Source of the DNA: Chlorobiales bacterium Clorobi_01
GTDB taxonomy: Bacteria; Bacteroidota; Chlorobiia; Chlorobiales; Chlorobiaceae
Reading direction: 5' to 3'
Assembly: GCA_001602925.1 (NCBI GenBank)
Contig: LUZT01000005.1
Location: forward strand, 124,001 to 188,000
DNA length: 64,000 nucleotides
The notes under the pieces: generated by a model
Databases searched by the model: none
What the model was told of the DNA's origin: nothing
What the model saw: only the letters and a program-made list of their open reading frames with translations
Made by a program: the position numbers and the translations under genes
Part shown: piece by piece, positions 28,455 to 37,409 of the stretch
Layout: each line of letters begins with the position of its first letter
Position numbering within the stretch: position 1 is the first letter of the stretch

Positions 28455-29135
28455 ATGGATCGAATGTTTAAAACCGCAAAAGTCGAAACGGATTCCGACC
28501 ATCTCGATTTCCGTTACGAGTTCGCGCGCAAGGCGATCCACCTCTCGTCCCTGCTGATTCCACTGATTTACTGGCACATCGGTAAAAAGCAGGCGCTGCT
28601 GATCCTCGCTCCGGTCACGGCGGGATTTTTCCTGGTGGATGTTTCCAAGCATTTCGTGCCATTCCTTTCGACCTGGTACCATTCGACCTTCGGCACCATG
28701 CTGCGGCACCATGAGCTGAGCAAGGAGCGGCTGCATCTGAACGGCGCGACGTGGATCACCCTCGCGGCATTCGCCCTGATCGCCTTTTTCCCGAAAACGA
28801 TTGCCGTCGCGGCTTTCGCGATGGTCTCGGTGTCAGACACGGTAGCGGCGCTGGTTGGAAAGAGATTTGGGCGGCACCGCTTCGGCCAGAAAAGCTTCGA
28901 GGGAAGTCTGGCGTTTTTCGTGAGCGCCTTGCCCGTCGTCCTGTTCATCCCCGGCATGATCCTTCCGGCGGCGATCGTCATGGCAATCGCAGGAACCGTC
29001 ACCGAGGCGCTGGTTCTGAAAATTGCCGGTTTCAGAATCGACGACAACTTCAGCGTGCCACTGGCCGGAGCCATCGCGGGCCTCTGCTGCTACACCTGGT
29101 TTTTCCCCGAAGCGCTGAATGCGCTCGCGCACTGA
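28455..29135 (+). CDS. Phytol/dolichol kinase-like membrane protein (VTE5/SEC59/DGK1 family)
   Basis: A 226-residue inner-membrane protein with about six hydrophobic segments. The family signature VSDTVAALVGKRFGRHRFGQ plus KSFEG near residues 128-155 marks CTP-dependent polyprenol or phytol kinases and related CDP-lipid enzymes. In phototrophs, phytol kinase recycles phytol from chlorophyll into tocopherol, quinone or chlorophyll tails; that role here is inferred from the family and the likely host. The gene is divergent from ppx and followed 19 bases later by tsaC on the same strand. Substrate is uncertain. Confidence 0.75.
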   Translation: MDRMFKTAKVETDSDHLDFRYEFARKAIHLSSLLIPLIYWHIGKKQALLILAPVTAGFFLVDVSKHFVPFLSTWYHSTFGTMLRHHELSKERLHLNGATWITLAAFALIAFFPKTIAVAAFAMVSVSDTVAALVGKRFGRHRFGQKSFEGSLAFFVSALPVVLFIPGMILPAAIVMAIAGTVTEALVLKIAGFRIDDNFSVPLAGAIAGLCCYTWFFPEALNALAH

Positions 29136-29154
29136 CCGCAACCCTCCAATACCG

Positions 29155-30099
29155 ATGCAGACCCTCGTGACCGACCGGCCCGAAGAGGCCGCAAGCTGGC
29201 TGAGCCGCGGCGAAACGGTGGCATTTCCGACTGAAACCGTTTACGGCCTCGGAGCCGACGCCTTCAATGCGGAGGCGGTAGCGGGCATTTTCAGGGCGAA
29301 AGGGCGACCATCGGACAATCCGCTGATCGTGCACGTAGCGACGCCGGAGCAAATTGGCGAGGTGGCGGCAGAAATCGGTGAGACGGCAAAGATACTTATC
29401 GAGAGGTTCTTCCCTGGCCCGCTGACGCTGGTGCTGAAAAAGCGCGCCGCCGTGCCGGAGATTGTCTCCGCCGGTCTGCCGACCATCGGCGTGCGCTGCC
29501 CGTCGCACCCGGTCGCCTCGGAGTTTCTGCGCCACTGCAACCACCCGGTCGCTGCGCCGTCAGCCAACGTTTCGGGCCGTCCAAGCCCAACGGACTGGAA
29601 AACCGTCTATCACGACCTCGGCGGCAGAATCGCCTGCCTGTTGCGCGGCGAACCAAGCACCATCGGCCTCGAATCGACCATCGTTGACTGCTCGGTCAAC
29701 CCGCCGCGCCTGTTACGCACCGGAGCCGTCAGCATCGAAAGCCTCCGCGAGCTGCTTCCCGACATCGAGATCGCGACCGCCTGCAAGCTAGGCGAAGCCC
29801 CAAAAAGCCCTGGCCAGAAGTACCGCCACTACAGCCCCGAAGCCGAAATCATCCTCGTCGAAACCCCACCAGAAAACTTGCCGACAGACTCGCGAGCTGC
29901 CTGGATCGGCCTCGCCCCCCCGCCCGCCGGAGCCGCAAAATCCCTCCAATGCCGAGACATGGACGAATACGCCCGCGTATTGTTCGGATTTTTCAGGACG
30001 TGCGATGCTGAAAGGATAGGGAAGATTTATTGCGAACTACCGCCGGAGGAGGGGATTGGAAGGGCGATACGGGATAGATTGGTTAAGGCTGCGGGATAG
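29155..30099 (+). CDS. tsaC: Threonylcarbamoyl-AMP synthase (Sua5 type)
   Basis: A 314-residue enzyme that makes threonylcarbamoyl-AMP from threonine, bicarbonate and ATP for the t6A37 modification of ANN-decoding tRNAs. The YrdC domain fills residues 1-200: FPTETVYGLGADAF, KGRPSDNPLIVH, GPLTLVLKK, APSANVSGRPSPT. The C-terminal Sua5 domain is joined by the linker SPGQKYRHYSPEAE. Start ATG 29155 is preferred over 29119, which would overlap the phytol-kinase-like gene. Downstream lies an AT-rich, probably acquired gene. Confidence 0.95.
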   Translation: MQTLVTDRPEEAASWLSRGETVAFPTETVYGLGADAFNAEAVAGIFRAKGRPSDNPLIVHVATPEQIGEVAAEIGETAKILIERFFPGPLTLVLKKRAAVPEIVSAGLPTIGVRCPSHPVASEFLRHCNHPVAAPSANVSGRPSPTDWKTVYHDLGGRIACLLRGEPSTIGLESTIVDCSVNPPRLLRTGAVSIESLRELLPDIEIATACKLGEAPKSPGQKYRHYSPEAEIILVETPPENLPTDSRAAWIGLAPPPAGAAKSLQCRDMDEYARVLFGFFRTCDAERIGKIYCELPPEEGIGRAIRDRLVKAAG

Positions 30100-30161
30100 G
30101 GGGTAAAGGAAGCACCGCCATAAACTGATATTGTAAACAATTAATTCCACCAAAAATTATT

Positions 30162-31214
30162 TCAATCACCTTCGATTTTCTTTGATTTCTTTGCTACAAC
30201 AGATTTTTCCGGAATAAGCTTAAGTTTATCAACTGACTTTTGTAACTGACGAACATTTGCATAAACATCATCAATAGTTCCTTCCTGTTCAGACGAATCA
30301 GGGCAATCAACACGACCACCCTTATCAATAAAAACAAAAAGATTTCGTATACCGTGATTAATTCCGCTAACCACATCTCCAGCAGGCTTGGGATTTATCC
30401 CTTGAACTAGTTGGCTGGCAATTTCTTTTGCTGACTTCTCCGAGAATGCATCAGCTTCTGCCTCAAGGGCTTTTTCAATCTGTATATTTTCCAGCTTCAA
30501 CTTTTTAATCTCTTCTATCTGTTTTCGTATACTTAAATATCTTTCAACTTTCGCAAGAACAAGATCTACGGCCTTACCGACCATTAATACCAGACTAAAA
30601 GCTGTAGCTACATCAACAATCATCGGAGAGGATTTCTGAACAAAAACGATACGAGAGCTTTCGGGCTTTTCCCCAACCAATTCGCTAAACACTCGTATAA
30701 TCTTCGTCCAAGAATCTATCCACTTCTCGAAATCAATAATATTATCCACTACAGCTTTTTCTGTAAACGTAATCTCAAGAAGTGCTTCACCTTCATTCAA
30801 AGCGACATCATGAATAGTTGGAACACGTTGAAGAGCAATCTGAAAATTGCGATTATAAGCAACAAAATCCCGGAAACGATTCTGCTTAGCATCGATCTTT
30901 TGAATAACTCCTTGAGGATCAAAATTCTCGTCATAAAGAATAACCTCAATATTCTGAATAGCAGATTTACCCACATAATCGCCATATCCAAGAATATCAA
31001 ACAAATGCGCTTCGCTGTAAGTAAAATGAAGTTGATCAAAAGATCGGAGTGCTTTGAATAGGTTATCTTTCTGGACAGTTACTGATTGTTGACGATTGTT
31101 GCGAAGAGAGGCAGTTAACGCTTGTTGAAACTGTAAAAAATAATCTTCTACTTTACTTTTCTGAATATGCTCTACGAGTTTACCGGCGAGTGTCTTTAGA
31201 TCATCTACTTTCAT
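30162..31214 (-). CDS. AT-rich orphan protein with central hydrophobic helix and coiled coil
   Basis: A 350-residue protein not recognised as a named family. The base use is visibly AT-richer than in both neighbours, suggesting recent transfer. Residues 1-190 are mixed alpha/beta. At about 200-232 lies a hydrophobic helix (SPMIVDVATAFSLVLMVGKA) followed by a long charged coiled coil (about 230-275). The C-terminus is basic and lysine-rich (VVAKKSKKIEGD). This order, helical membrane-like stretch followed by a coiled coil, occurs in several immunity or conflict-linked proteins, but I have no direct evidence for that here. It is monocistronic, flanked by tsaC and the OM barrel gene in convergent or tandem positions. 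Confidence 0.55.
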   Translation of the reverse strand: MKVDDLKTLAGKLVEHIQKSKVEDYFLQFQQALTASLRNNRQQSVTVQKDNLFKALRSFDQLHFTYSEAHLFDILGYGDYVGKSAIQNIEVILYDENFDPQGVIQKIDAKQNRFRDFVAYNRNFQIALQRVPTIHDVALNEGEALLEITFTEKAVVDNIIDFEKWIDSWTKIIRVFSELVGEKPESSRIVFVQKSSPMIVDVATAFSLVLMVGKAVDLVLAKVERYLSIRKQIEEIKKLKLENIQIEKALEAEADAFSEKSAKEIASQLVQGINPKPAGDVVSGINHGIRNLFVFIDKGGRVDCPDSSEQEGTIDDVYANVRQLQKSVDKLKLIPEKSVVAKKSKKIEGD

Positions 31215-31353
31215 TTGATTACACTTTTTATTTTTAAGGCTAGTGTATAGATGCTTTATTCATTTCAGAACAGCCACTCTTTTGCTTCATCAAAATACTA
31301 TTAAAGATACGCCAAAAAGCCGTTAGTGCCAATTTCTCAGCAATCGTCCCTCC

Positions 31354-33357
31354 TCAGAACTTCAGCATGCACCCCACGTGGTACGAACCCGGCGACGAGG
31401 TATTGCGGAGGTCGTTGCCGCTGCTGTAAACGTCGCGGTCGTCGTACCATGTCGTTTCGTATTTGGCAGTCAGGTTGAAGTTTTTCACCGGCTCGAAATC
31501 AAGCACAATAAACCACGCTTTGCCCCGTCCATAGTAAGCGTTGAGTGTGTAAACCAGCGGCAGGTCGTCTTCGTAGGCGTAGAGGGCAACATCGTAACTG
31601 TCGGTGTCGAAGCGGGCAAGGCGGGTCTTGAGGGTAAAGGGGCCTCGCTTCAGATTGATTTGCTGGTACAACAGCCAACCCTCTTCACTCTCGACTCCGC
31701 TGACGAAGTGGCTCCGGAGACTCTTGAATGCGGCTCGCGATTTCAGGGTGATACCTGGAGAGCATTGGGCTACCAGACCGAGCTGCACCCGGTTGGTAAT
31801 TTTTGGCACCGGTATGTAACGCGATGTTCCGATGTTGCTATCGAACTGCTTTTTGGCCTCCTCCTTCTCCTTGTGCTGATACATAGCGTCCCAGGTCATC
31901 CAGCGGTTCTGCTTCCAGGTCACGTAGAACCGCGCCTCGTAGCCGGATGACGGGTAGACGTAATATCGCTTGTCGAGCACCGGAAATCTGAACCTGTCGT
32001 ACAAACCGGCAAGGGTCAGGTTGTCGAGCACTTTTGCCTTCAAGCCGAGATAGAGGCCGCTTTCGTTCGATGCGTTGTCGCCCCGCTCGGCGAATGCTCC
32101 GGCAAACGGGGAGTAGTATTCGAAGGCATAGTCACGCATGGAGACAATGCCGGTAATTCCCTTTGCCAGATCGGCCTGAACGCCGCATATCCATGACAGG
32201 GCGCCGGGCTCGGTTGCGTATGCAGCCTCGCCGAAAACCTGAACATCCCGAAACACCGCGCTCGCTTCGACCGATCCGAGCTGGCCGCCATTTTTGCCGT
32301 CATCGAGCCATGAGAGCGGAAGTCCGTATCTGTATTTCGCCCACGTCGCGCCAATGGCGGTACTCAACTCTCCGGCGCGATAGCGGTACCGGAGATTCAC
32401 GCCCTTGACCTCCTGAGTGAGGTTGTCCTTTTTGTTAAGCTCTGTAGCCGTGCGATGATAGCCGCCTGTTGCAATGCTCGTGACCTCATCGTTCTTGATG
32501 CTCGCATCGACCTTGTTGCTTGAAGTGAACGCCGTCAACTCGAACGGCCCCGGCGCAAGCGTCGCCGCCGCTCCTTGGAGAAAGTTGTCCTCGCCCGCCG
32601 AGGTGTAGGGACGAAGCGCCGGCGCGAAGAGCAGCACACCATCGACGGCGTCCGAGCCTTTGAAAAAGTAGCGTCCCTGGCCGAAAACCAACCCCTGCCC
32701 GAAACTCAGCTTGTAATTCCCGACAACCGCCTGCGTCAGCATGCCGATCTGTTCGGCATGGACGTTGAACGAGAGGAAGTCGTCGATATAGGGCTCGCCG
32801 ACATCGCTGTCTGAAAGGAGATGCACGCCGTAATGCGACGTGGCTGCCTGGATGCGGCTGTAGATGTGGCGATTGCCTCCGGCATACTTGCCGTTTATGA
32901 CCCCCGCGCGTGGCGGATCCTCCCAGAACGCCCGCCCGATCACGCTGCCCTTGACTCTTTCGGGCAGCGCTTTTTTCTTCACCTCGGGGGGCAATTCGAA
33001 TGAAAGGTATGCGGCGAAACGGCGGGCAGTGTCCTTGCCGATCACCGCTTCGAGTTCGGCGACGGAGCCAATTGGTCCGCGCTGCTCGCGCCACTCGATG
33101 ATTTTCGCAGCATCGGCGGCACTCAGCAGCGGCAGTTTGAGCAGTTGCTCTTCGGTGGCGCGATTGACCGGGATTTTGTTCCGGCGCAACTCTTCGAGGT
33201 CGCTGAACAGCTCATCGGCATTTCCCCCCGAGTCGGAACGGTCGAGCAGCTCTTCGAATGAGTCGAAAGCCAGCGCAGGAACCGGTGAGGCCACAGATGC
33301 CAAAAGCACAGCCGACGCCGTCATGCGGCGCAGCCAGGTAGTGTATGTCGGTTTCAT
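31354..33357 (-). CDS. Outer-membrane beta-barrel protein with N-terminal helix-hairpin-helix
   Basis: A 667-residue exported protein. A signal peptide with a hydrophobic core ends near residue 30 (PVPALAFDS). Residues 45-115 form ComEA-type helix-hairpin-helix units (IPVNRATEEQLLKLPLLSAA, then RGPIGSVAELEAVIG). The remaining 540 residues show alternating aromatic and polar strands, ending in a terminal Phe (GCMLKF), as in outer-membrane barrels. The architecture is widespread in Chlorobi and Bacteroidetes but has no assigned function that I know. DNA binding by the HhH part at the cell surface, or a role in uptake, is only a hypothesis. It is transcribed alone. Confidence 0.7.
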   Translation of the reverse strand: MKPTYTTWLRRMTASAVLLASVASPVPALAFDSFEELLDRSDSGGNADELFSDLEELRRNKIPVNRATEEQLLKLPLLSAADAAKIIEWREQRGPIGSVAELEAVIGKDTARRFAAYLSFELPPEVKKKALPERVKGSVIGRAFWEDPPRAGVINGKYAGGNRHIYSRIQAATSHYGVHLLSDSDVGEPYIDDFLSFNVHAEQIGMLTQAVVGNYKLSFGQGLVFGQGRYFFKGSDAVDGVLLFAPALRPYTSAGEDNFLQGAAATLAPGPFELTAFTSSNKVDASIKNDEVTSIATGGYHRTATELNKKDNLTQEVKGVNLRYRYRAGELSTAIGATWAKYRYGLPLSWLDDGKNGGQLGSVEASAVFRDVQVFGEAAYATEPGALSWICGVQADLAKGITGIVSMRDYAFEYYSPFAGAFAERGDNASNESGLYLGLKAKVLDNLTLAGLYDRFRFPVLDKRYYVYPSSGYEARFYVTWKQNRWMTWDAMYQHKEKEEAKKQFDSNIGTSRYIPVPKITNRVQLGLVAQCSPGITLKSRAAFKSLRSHFVSGVESEEGWLLYQQINLKRGPFTLKTRLARFDTDSYDVALYAYEDDLPLVYTLNAYYGRGKAWFIVLDFEPVKNFNLTAKYETTWYDDRDVYSSGNDLRNTSSPGSYHVGCMLKF

Positions 33358-33431
33358 CGCAAGGGGTCGATGAAAATTGGAGAGAAAAAAGCAATAAGCC
33401 CGTTACGTCGAACGGGACTTGTCAAATATAA

Positions 33432-34175
33432 TCAGTGACCTCCACACAAACGATACAGTTTATCCACCTCATTGCGGGAGAGGAAGCGCCACTCGCCGCG
33501 CCGGAGTTCTCCGGGAGTCAGCCCGGCGTATGCCACGCGGTCGAGGCGCTTGACCTCGAAGCCGAGCGTGCTGAACATGCGCCGCACCTGGTGGTTCTTG
33601 CCCTCGTGAATGCTCACGAGCACGCTCATGCCATCGTCGAGGATTTTGGCCCTGCAGGGACTCACCTTCTCGCCGGTGTCCTTGAGCCTCATGCCGCCGG
33701 TCAGCTTCTGGAGCATCGCGGGCGGGAACTTCGCGTCGAGCGCAGCGAGGTACTCTTTCTGCACCTGTGACGACGGGTGCATCAGGCGATGGGCCAGTGT
33801 GCCGTCGTTGGTCAGCAGCAGCAAACCGGTGCTCTTCCGGTCGAGGCGTCCGACCGGGAATACCCGCTCGGGAACATCGATGAAATCAAGAATCTGCTGG
33901 CGATCGCGCTCGTCGTGGCTGGTGGTAATGACGTTCCGGGGCTTGTTGAACAGGATGTAAACCTTTTTGGCCTCGGGTTTTGCCATGAGTCGCCCATCGA
34001 CGATCACCTCGTCATTGCGCGGATCGACTTTGAACCCCGGTTCGTCGGCGATATGGCCGTTGACACTCACCTTGCCTTCGAGCACAAGCTGGTCGGCGGC
34101 CCTGCGCGATGCCACGCCGCACATGGCGAGATATTTATTGATCCTGACCTTCTCTTCCTGCACCTGCTTCTTCAT
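33432..34175 (-). CDS. rluB: 23S rRNA pseudouridine synthase (RluB/RsuA family)
   Basis: A 247-residue enzyme. An S4 RNA-binding domain occupies residues 10-60 (RINKYLAMCGVASRRAADQL). The catalytic Asp112 lies in PVGRLDRKSTGLLLLTNDG. The C-terminus keeps the TxGKNHQVRRM block as HEGKNHQVRRMF. It isomerises uridine in rRNA, usually U2605 of 23S. The start overlaps the scpB stop by four bases (ATGA), a pairing (scpB-rluB) that is common across bacteria. RsuA or RluE specificity cannot be excluded. Confidence 0.93.
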   Translation of the reverse strand: MKKQVQEEKVRINKYLAMCGVASRRAADQLVLEGKVSVNGHIADEPGFKVDPRNDEVIVDGRLMAKPEAKKVYILFNKPRNVITTSHDERDRQQILDFIDVPERVFPVGRLDRKSTGLLLLTNDGTLAHRLMHPSSQVQKEYLAALDAKFPPAMLQKLTGGMRLKDTGEKVSPCRAKILDDGMSVLVSIHEGKNHQVRRMFSTLGFEVKRLDRVAYAGLTPGELRRGEWRFLSRNEVDKLYRLCGGH

Positions 34176-34798
34176 TCAATCATCTCCATTCGTGGGTTTT
34201 CATCTTCATCGGGGGCCGGTGGCAAATCGCCTTCGGCCAGGTATTGCTGTTCCTCGTGCTCCTGCAGGATCTCCTTGATTTCTCGCAACTTGGGCAGGTC
34301 TTTCAGACTCGGCAGATGGAACAGGTCGAGAAATACTTCTGTCGTACCGTACTGCAACGGCCTGCCGGGAGAATCGGCCCTGCCACGCACCTCAATGAGC
34401 CCGCGCGCAAGCAGACGATCGATGGAGTAGTCGGGACTCGCACCCCTGATCTGCTGGATTTCGCCCTTGGTGACGGGCTGGTGCCAGGCCACCACGGCGA
34501 GCACTTCGAGCATGGATCGGGAAAGACGCCGCTGGATCACCGGCGCGAGCAGCTGGCGGACGAGGTCGGCGAATTCCGGTTCGGTGAGGAAACGGTAGCC
34601 GCCAGCGATGGCGTGAATGCGGAAGGTTCTGCCGGTCGCCTCGTAATCGCAGTTGAGTTCATCGACCGCCTCCTGGAGTTCGCCCGGCGTGAACTTCTGG
34701 GCGGTAATCTGACTGAGCGTCTGAAGGTTGACCGGCTCTTCCGAGGAGAAGATCAGGGCTTCAAGCGACCGGAGAAGTTGTTGGCGTTGTTCCTGCAC
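34172..34798 (-). CDS. scpB: Segregation and condensation protein B
   Basis: A winged-helix protein of about 208 residues, acting with ScpA and SMC in chromosome condensation. Family blocks: LLRSLEALIFSSEEPVNLQ, LEVLAVVAWHQPVTKGEIQQIRG, LLARGLIEVRGR and PGRPLQYGTTEVFLDLFHL. The start is uncertain: GTG 34798 is used; TTG 34819 is possible, and the open frame runs far upstream into hisA without an ATG. The acidic, proline-rich C-terminus is variable in the family. It overlaps rluB by ATGA and lies 38 bases after hisA. Confidence 0.9.
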   Translation of the reverse strand: MQEQRQQLLRSLEALIFSSEEPVNLQTLSQITAQKFTPGELQEAVDELNCDYEATGRTFRIHAIAGGYRFLTEPEFADLVRQLLAPVIQRRLSRSMLEVLAVVAWHQPVTKGEIQQIRGASPDYSIDRLLARGLIEVRGRADSPGRPLQYGTTEVFLDLFHLPSLKDLPKLREIKEILQEHEEQQYLAEGDLPPAPDEDENPRMEMIE

Positions 34799-34836
34799 GG
34801 TGGCTGTCGATGGTTGCAAGCGCGATGCGGCCGCCG

Positions 34837-35619
34837 TCAGGAGCAGCACTCCTTCTTGCGGGCCGTGGAAAATTCGCCGTCGATGCCAAGCCCCTGCTCG
34901 TAGGCGTACCACAGCTCCTGGCACGGGAAATTGCACTCGTAGAGCGCCTTGCCGATAATGACCGAATCGACGCCGTACTTTTCGAGCGAGCGGAGCTTGT
35001 GCAGGTCATCGGAGGTGGTCACGCCACCAGACGCGGTCACCTTCATGCCCGCCTTCTCGGCAAAGCGTTTGGTGGTTTCGTAGCCGACCCCCTGCAACAT
35101 GCCGTCACGGGTGATATCGGTATAGATGATGCGCTCGACGCCGAGCTTCTTCATTTCGGCAGCAAGCTCGTAATCCTGCATGTTGCTGCTCTCGGTCCAC
35201 CCCTTGATCTTGGGCACGCCGTGCTCGGCATCGATGCCGACGACGATCTGCGAGGGACGGTATTTCTTCAGGAGATCGGCGATGAGGCCTGGATTGGTAA
35301 CCGCCGCAGAGCCAATAACCACACGGCTGACGCCAATTTCAAGGTACTTTTCGACCGCCTCGACAGAGCGGATGCCACCGCCGACCTGGATCGGAATATC
35401 GAGCACATTGACGATCTCGCGAATCCTCTCGAAGTTGACCGTCTCGCCAGTCAGGGCTGCGTCGAGATCGACCACATGGATCATCTTGGCGTTCTGCTTC
35501 CGCCAGATGACCGCCATGTCGCAAGGGTTGTCGAGATAGATCTTCTTCTGGGCGAAGTCACCCCTGGTCAGCCTGACGCACTTGCCTTCCTTTATATCTA
35601 TAGCGGGTATGATCAGCAT
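34837..35619 (-). CDS. hisA: Phosphoribosylformimino-AICAR phosphate isomerase
   Basis: A 260-residue TIM-barrel enzyme performing the fourth step of histidine synthesis (ProFAR to PRFAR). Catalytic Asp8 is in IPAIDIKEGKCVRL, the second aspartate in YTDITRDGM; phosphate loops are QVGGGIRS and ASGGVTTSDD. The C-terminal 20 residues (KKECCS end) are an extension. It follows hisH by 21 bases on the minus strand, forming a two-gene his cluster, while hisI is elsewhere in this window. Full length. Confidence 0.96.
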   Translation of the reverse strand: MLIIPAIDIKEGKCVRLTRGDFAQKKIYLDNPCDMAVIWRKQNAKMIHVVDLDAALTGETVNFERIREIVNVLDIPIQVGGGIRSVEAVEKYLEIGVSRVVIGSAAVTNPGLIADLLKKYRPSQIVVGIDAEHGVPKIKGWTESSNMQDYELAAEMKKLGVERIIYTDITRDGMLQGVGYETTKRFAEKAGMKVTASGGVTTSDDLHKLRSLEKYGVDSVIIGKALYECNFPCQELWYAYEQGLGIDGEFSTARKKECCS

Positions 35620-35640
35620 AACGTGTATAACCTCAAGGAC

Positions 35641-36246
35641 TTAAAATTCTGCAAAGTTTTTCAGCACCTGCAAACCCGCTTCGGAGCTTTTTTCAGGGTG
35701 AAACTGTACCGCGAAAATACCATTTTTCTCAATGGCCGAACAAAATTTTTTCCCGGCGAAAAAGGTGGTCGCGGCCACGCTTTCCGGCTCGTCGGGAGCA
35801 CAATAGTAAGAGTGCACGAAGTAGAAATACGACTGGTCTGGAATATTGCGGAAAAGGACCGAGTCCTTGCAATAATCAACAGAGTTCCAGCCGATCTGCG
35901 GAATCTTGTCGGTACTGCTGGTAAAACGGAGCACCTTGCCAGGCACGATATCGAGGCCCTTATACGCTCCCATCTCCTCGCTTTCTGAAAGGAAGAGCTG
36001 CATGCCGAGGCAGATACCGAGCACACTGCGGCCTTTGTCGATATGCTCCCGGATCGCCTCGCCGAATCCCTGGCGGTTCAGCGCTTCCATCGCCGGGCCG
36101 AACGCGCCGACACCGGGAATAAGCACTTTATCGTAACGGCTCATCTCGGATGCCTTGTCGCTGACGACTGCCTCGATGCCGAGATAGTCGAAAGCCTTGT
36201 GCACCGACCTGAGGTTTCCGGCGCCATAGTCGGCAATAAATACCAT
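35641..36246 (-). CDS. hisH: Imidazole glycerol phosphate synthase, glutaminase subunit
   Basis: A 201-residue class I glutamine amidotransferase. N-terminal DYGAGNLRSV, the nucleophile Cys in LGICLGMQLF, and the His/Glu pair in QFHPEKSSEAG form the catalytic triad. It feeds ammonia to HisF, not in the window. hisH and hisA are adjacent and probably translated from one message. Upstream, a minus-strand TATAAT-like box lies near 36352-36357. Full length. Confidence 0.96.
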   Translation of the reverse strand: MVFIADYGAGNLRSVHKAFDYLGIEAVVSDKASEMSRYDKVLIPGVGAFGPAMEALNRQGFGEAIREHIDKGRSVLGICLGMQLFLSESEEMGAYKGLDIVPGKVLRFTSSTDKIPQIGWNSVDYCKDSVLFRNIPDQSYFYFVHSYYCAPDEPESVAATTFFAGKKFCSAIEKNGIFAVQFHPEKSSEAGLQVLKNFAEF

Positions 36247-36442
36247 GAACTAAAAGATTAAAACGTTGCTGATGGCCTCCGGATGGAGAAAAAAGCGGTT
36301 GAAACCTCGAAAAAGGGTCAACGCGTCTTTTTTTTAAGAAGTTCTCGCCGTATTATACATCCTTCTGTGGCTTTCACTTTTTTTCCTTGCTTCCCTGCTG
36401 AAAGTCATTCCAATCCACATATCACGAGTAATCGCAAGAACA

Positions 36443-37288
36443 ATGTACAGGATTGTTTCCGCTATTTTTTTAGCTGAAAATATTAAAAAATTCGAAATCG
36501 AGGCTCCGAGGATCGCAAAAAAGCGAAAAGCCGGCCAGTTCGTCATCATCAGGATCGACCAGAACGGCGAGCGCATTCCTCTGACCATCGCTGATTCGGA
36601 TCCCGAAAAGGGCACCATCACCATCATCGCGCAGGGTGCGGGCAAATCGACACGTGAGTTGAACCGCAAGGAGGCAGGCGACTCGATCGCCGATGTGGTC
36701 GGCCCGCTGGGAACTCCCTCGCACATTGAGAATTTCGGTACGGCAATCAGTATCGGCGGCGGCGTGGGCACCGCTATCGCCTACCCGACGGCGGCGGCAC
36801 TGAAAGAAGCAGGCAACTATGTCATCACCATCAACGGCGCGCGTTCGAAGGATCTCGTGATCCTCGAAGATGAGATGAAGGCGGTCAGCGATGAAGCCTA
36901 CATCACCACTGACGATGGTTCGTACGGCTTCCACGGCTTCGTGACGCAGAAGCTCCAGGAGCTGATCGACTCGGGCAAAAAGATCGACTTTGTACTCGCC
37001 ATCGGCCCGATTCCGATGATGAAGGCCGTGGCTGACGTCACCCGTCCGTACGGCATCAAGACCGTGGTCAGCCTCAATCCCATCATGATTGACGGCACCG
37101 GGATGTGCGGCGGCTGCCGCGTCACGGTCGGCGGCGAGATCAAGTTCGGCTGCATCGACGGCCCGGAGTTCGATGCGCACCAGGTCGATTTCAAGAACCT
37201 TGCCGACAGGAACAGGATTTACCAGCACGAAGAGAAGGAGGCTGACGATACCTTCGCTCACGAATGCAATCTGACCAGGCAGGCTTGA
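36443..37288 (+). CDS. nfnA: NfnA-type ferredoxin:NADP oxidoreductase, small subunit
   Basis: A 281-residue flavoprotein of the ferredoxin-NADP reductase fold. FAD contacts are in RIPLTIADSDPEKGTI; an NAD-site strand is in AISIGGGVGTAIAYP; the C-terminal cluster has Cys in GMCGGCRVTVGGEIKFGC plus an upstream Asp (IDG), the [2Fe-2S] pattern of Nfn small subunits. With the next gene it forms NfnAB, which bifurcates electrons between ferredoxin, NADH and NADPH. The same pair has been described as sulfide dehydrogenase (SudAB) in archaea and is reported under that name in some green sulfur bacteria annotations; sequence cannot separate these roles. Confidence 0.88.
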   Translation: MYRIVSAIFLAENIKKFEIEAPRIAKKRKAGQFVIIRIDQNGERIPLTIADSDPEKGTITIIAQGAGKSTRELNRKEAGDSIADVVGPLGTPSHIENFGTAISIGGGVGTAIAYPTAAALKEAGNYVITINGARSKDLVILEDEMKAVSDEAYITTDDGSYGFHGFVTQKLQELIDSGKKIDFVLAIGPIPMMKAVADVTRPYGIKTVVSLNPIMIDGTGMCGGCRVTVGGEIKFGCIDGPEFDAHQVDFKNLADRNRIYQHEEKEADDTFAHECNLTRQA

Positions 37289-37409
37289 TTCCTGCACAAC
37301 CTGACATTTTTCATAGAAGCTGTCTACCTTCCGGAGCCGTTTCGAGCGACTTCCGGCGGGCAGGACTGTCACGAAAATCCGTTTCACCGCTAAACCAGCA
37401 ATCGTAATC

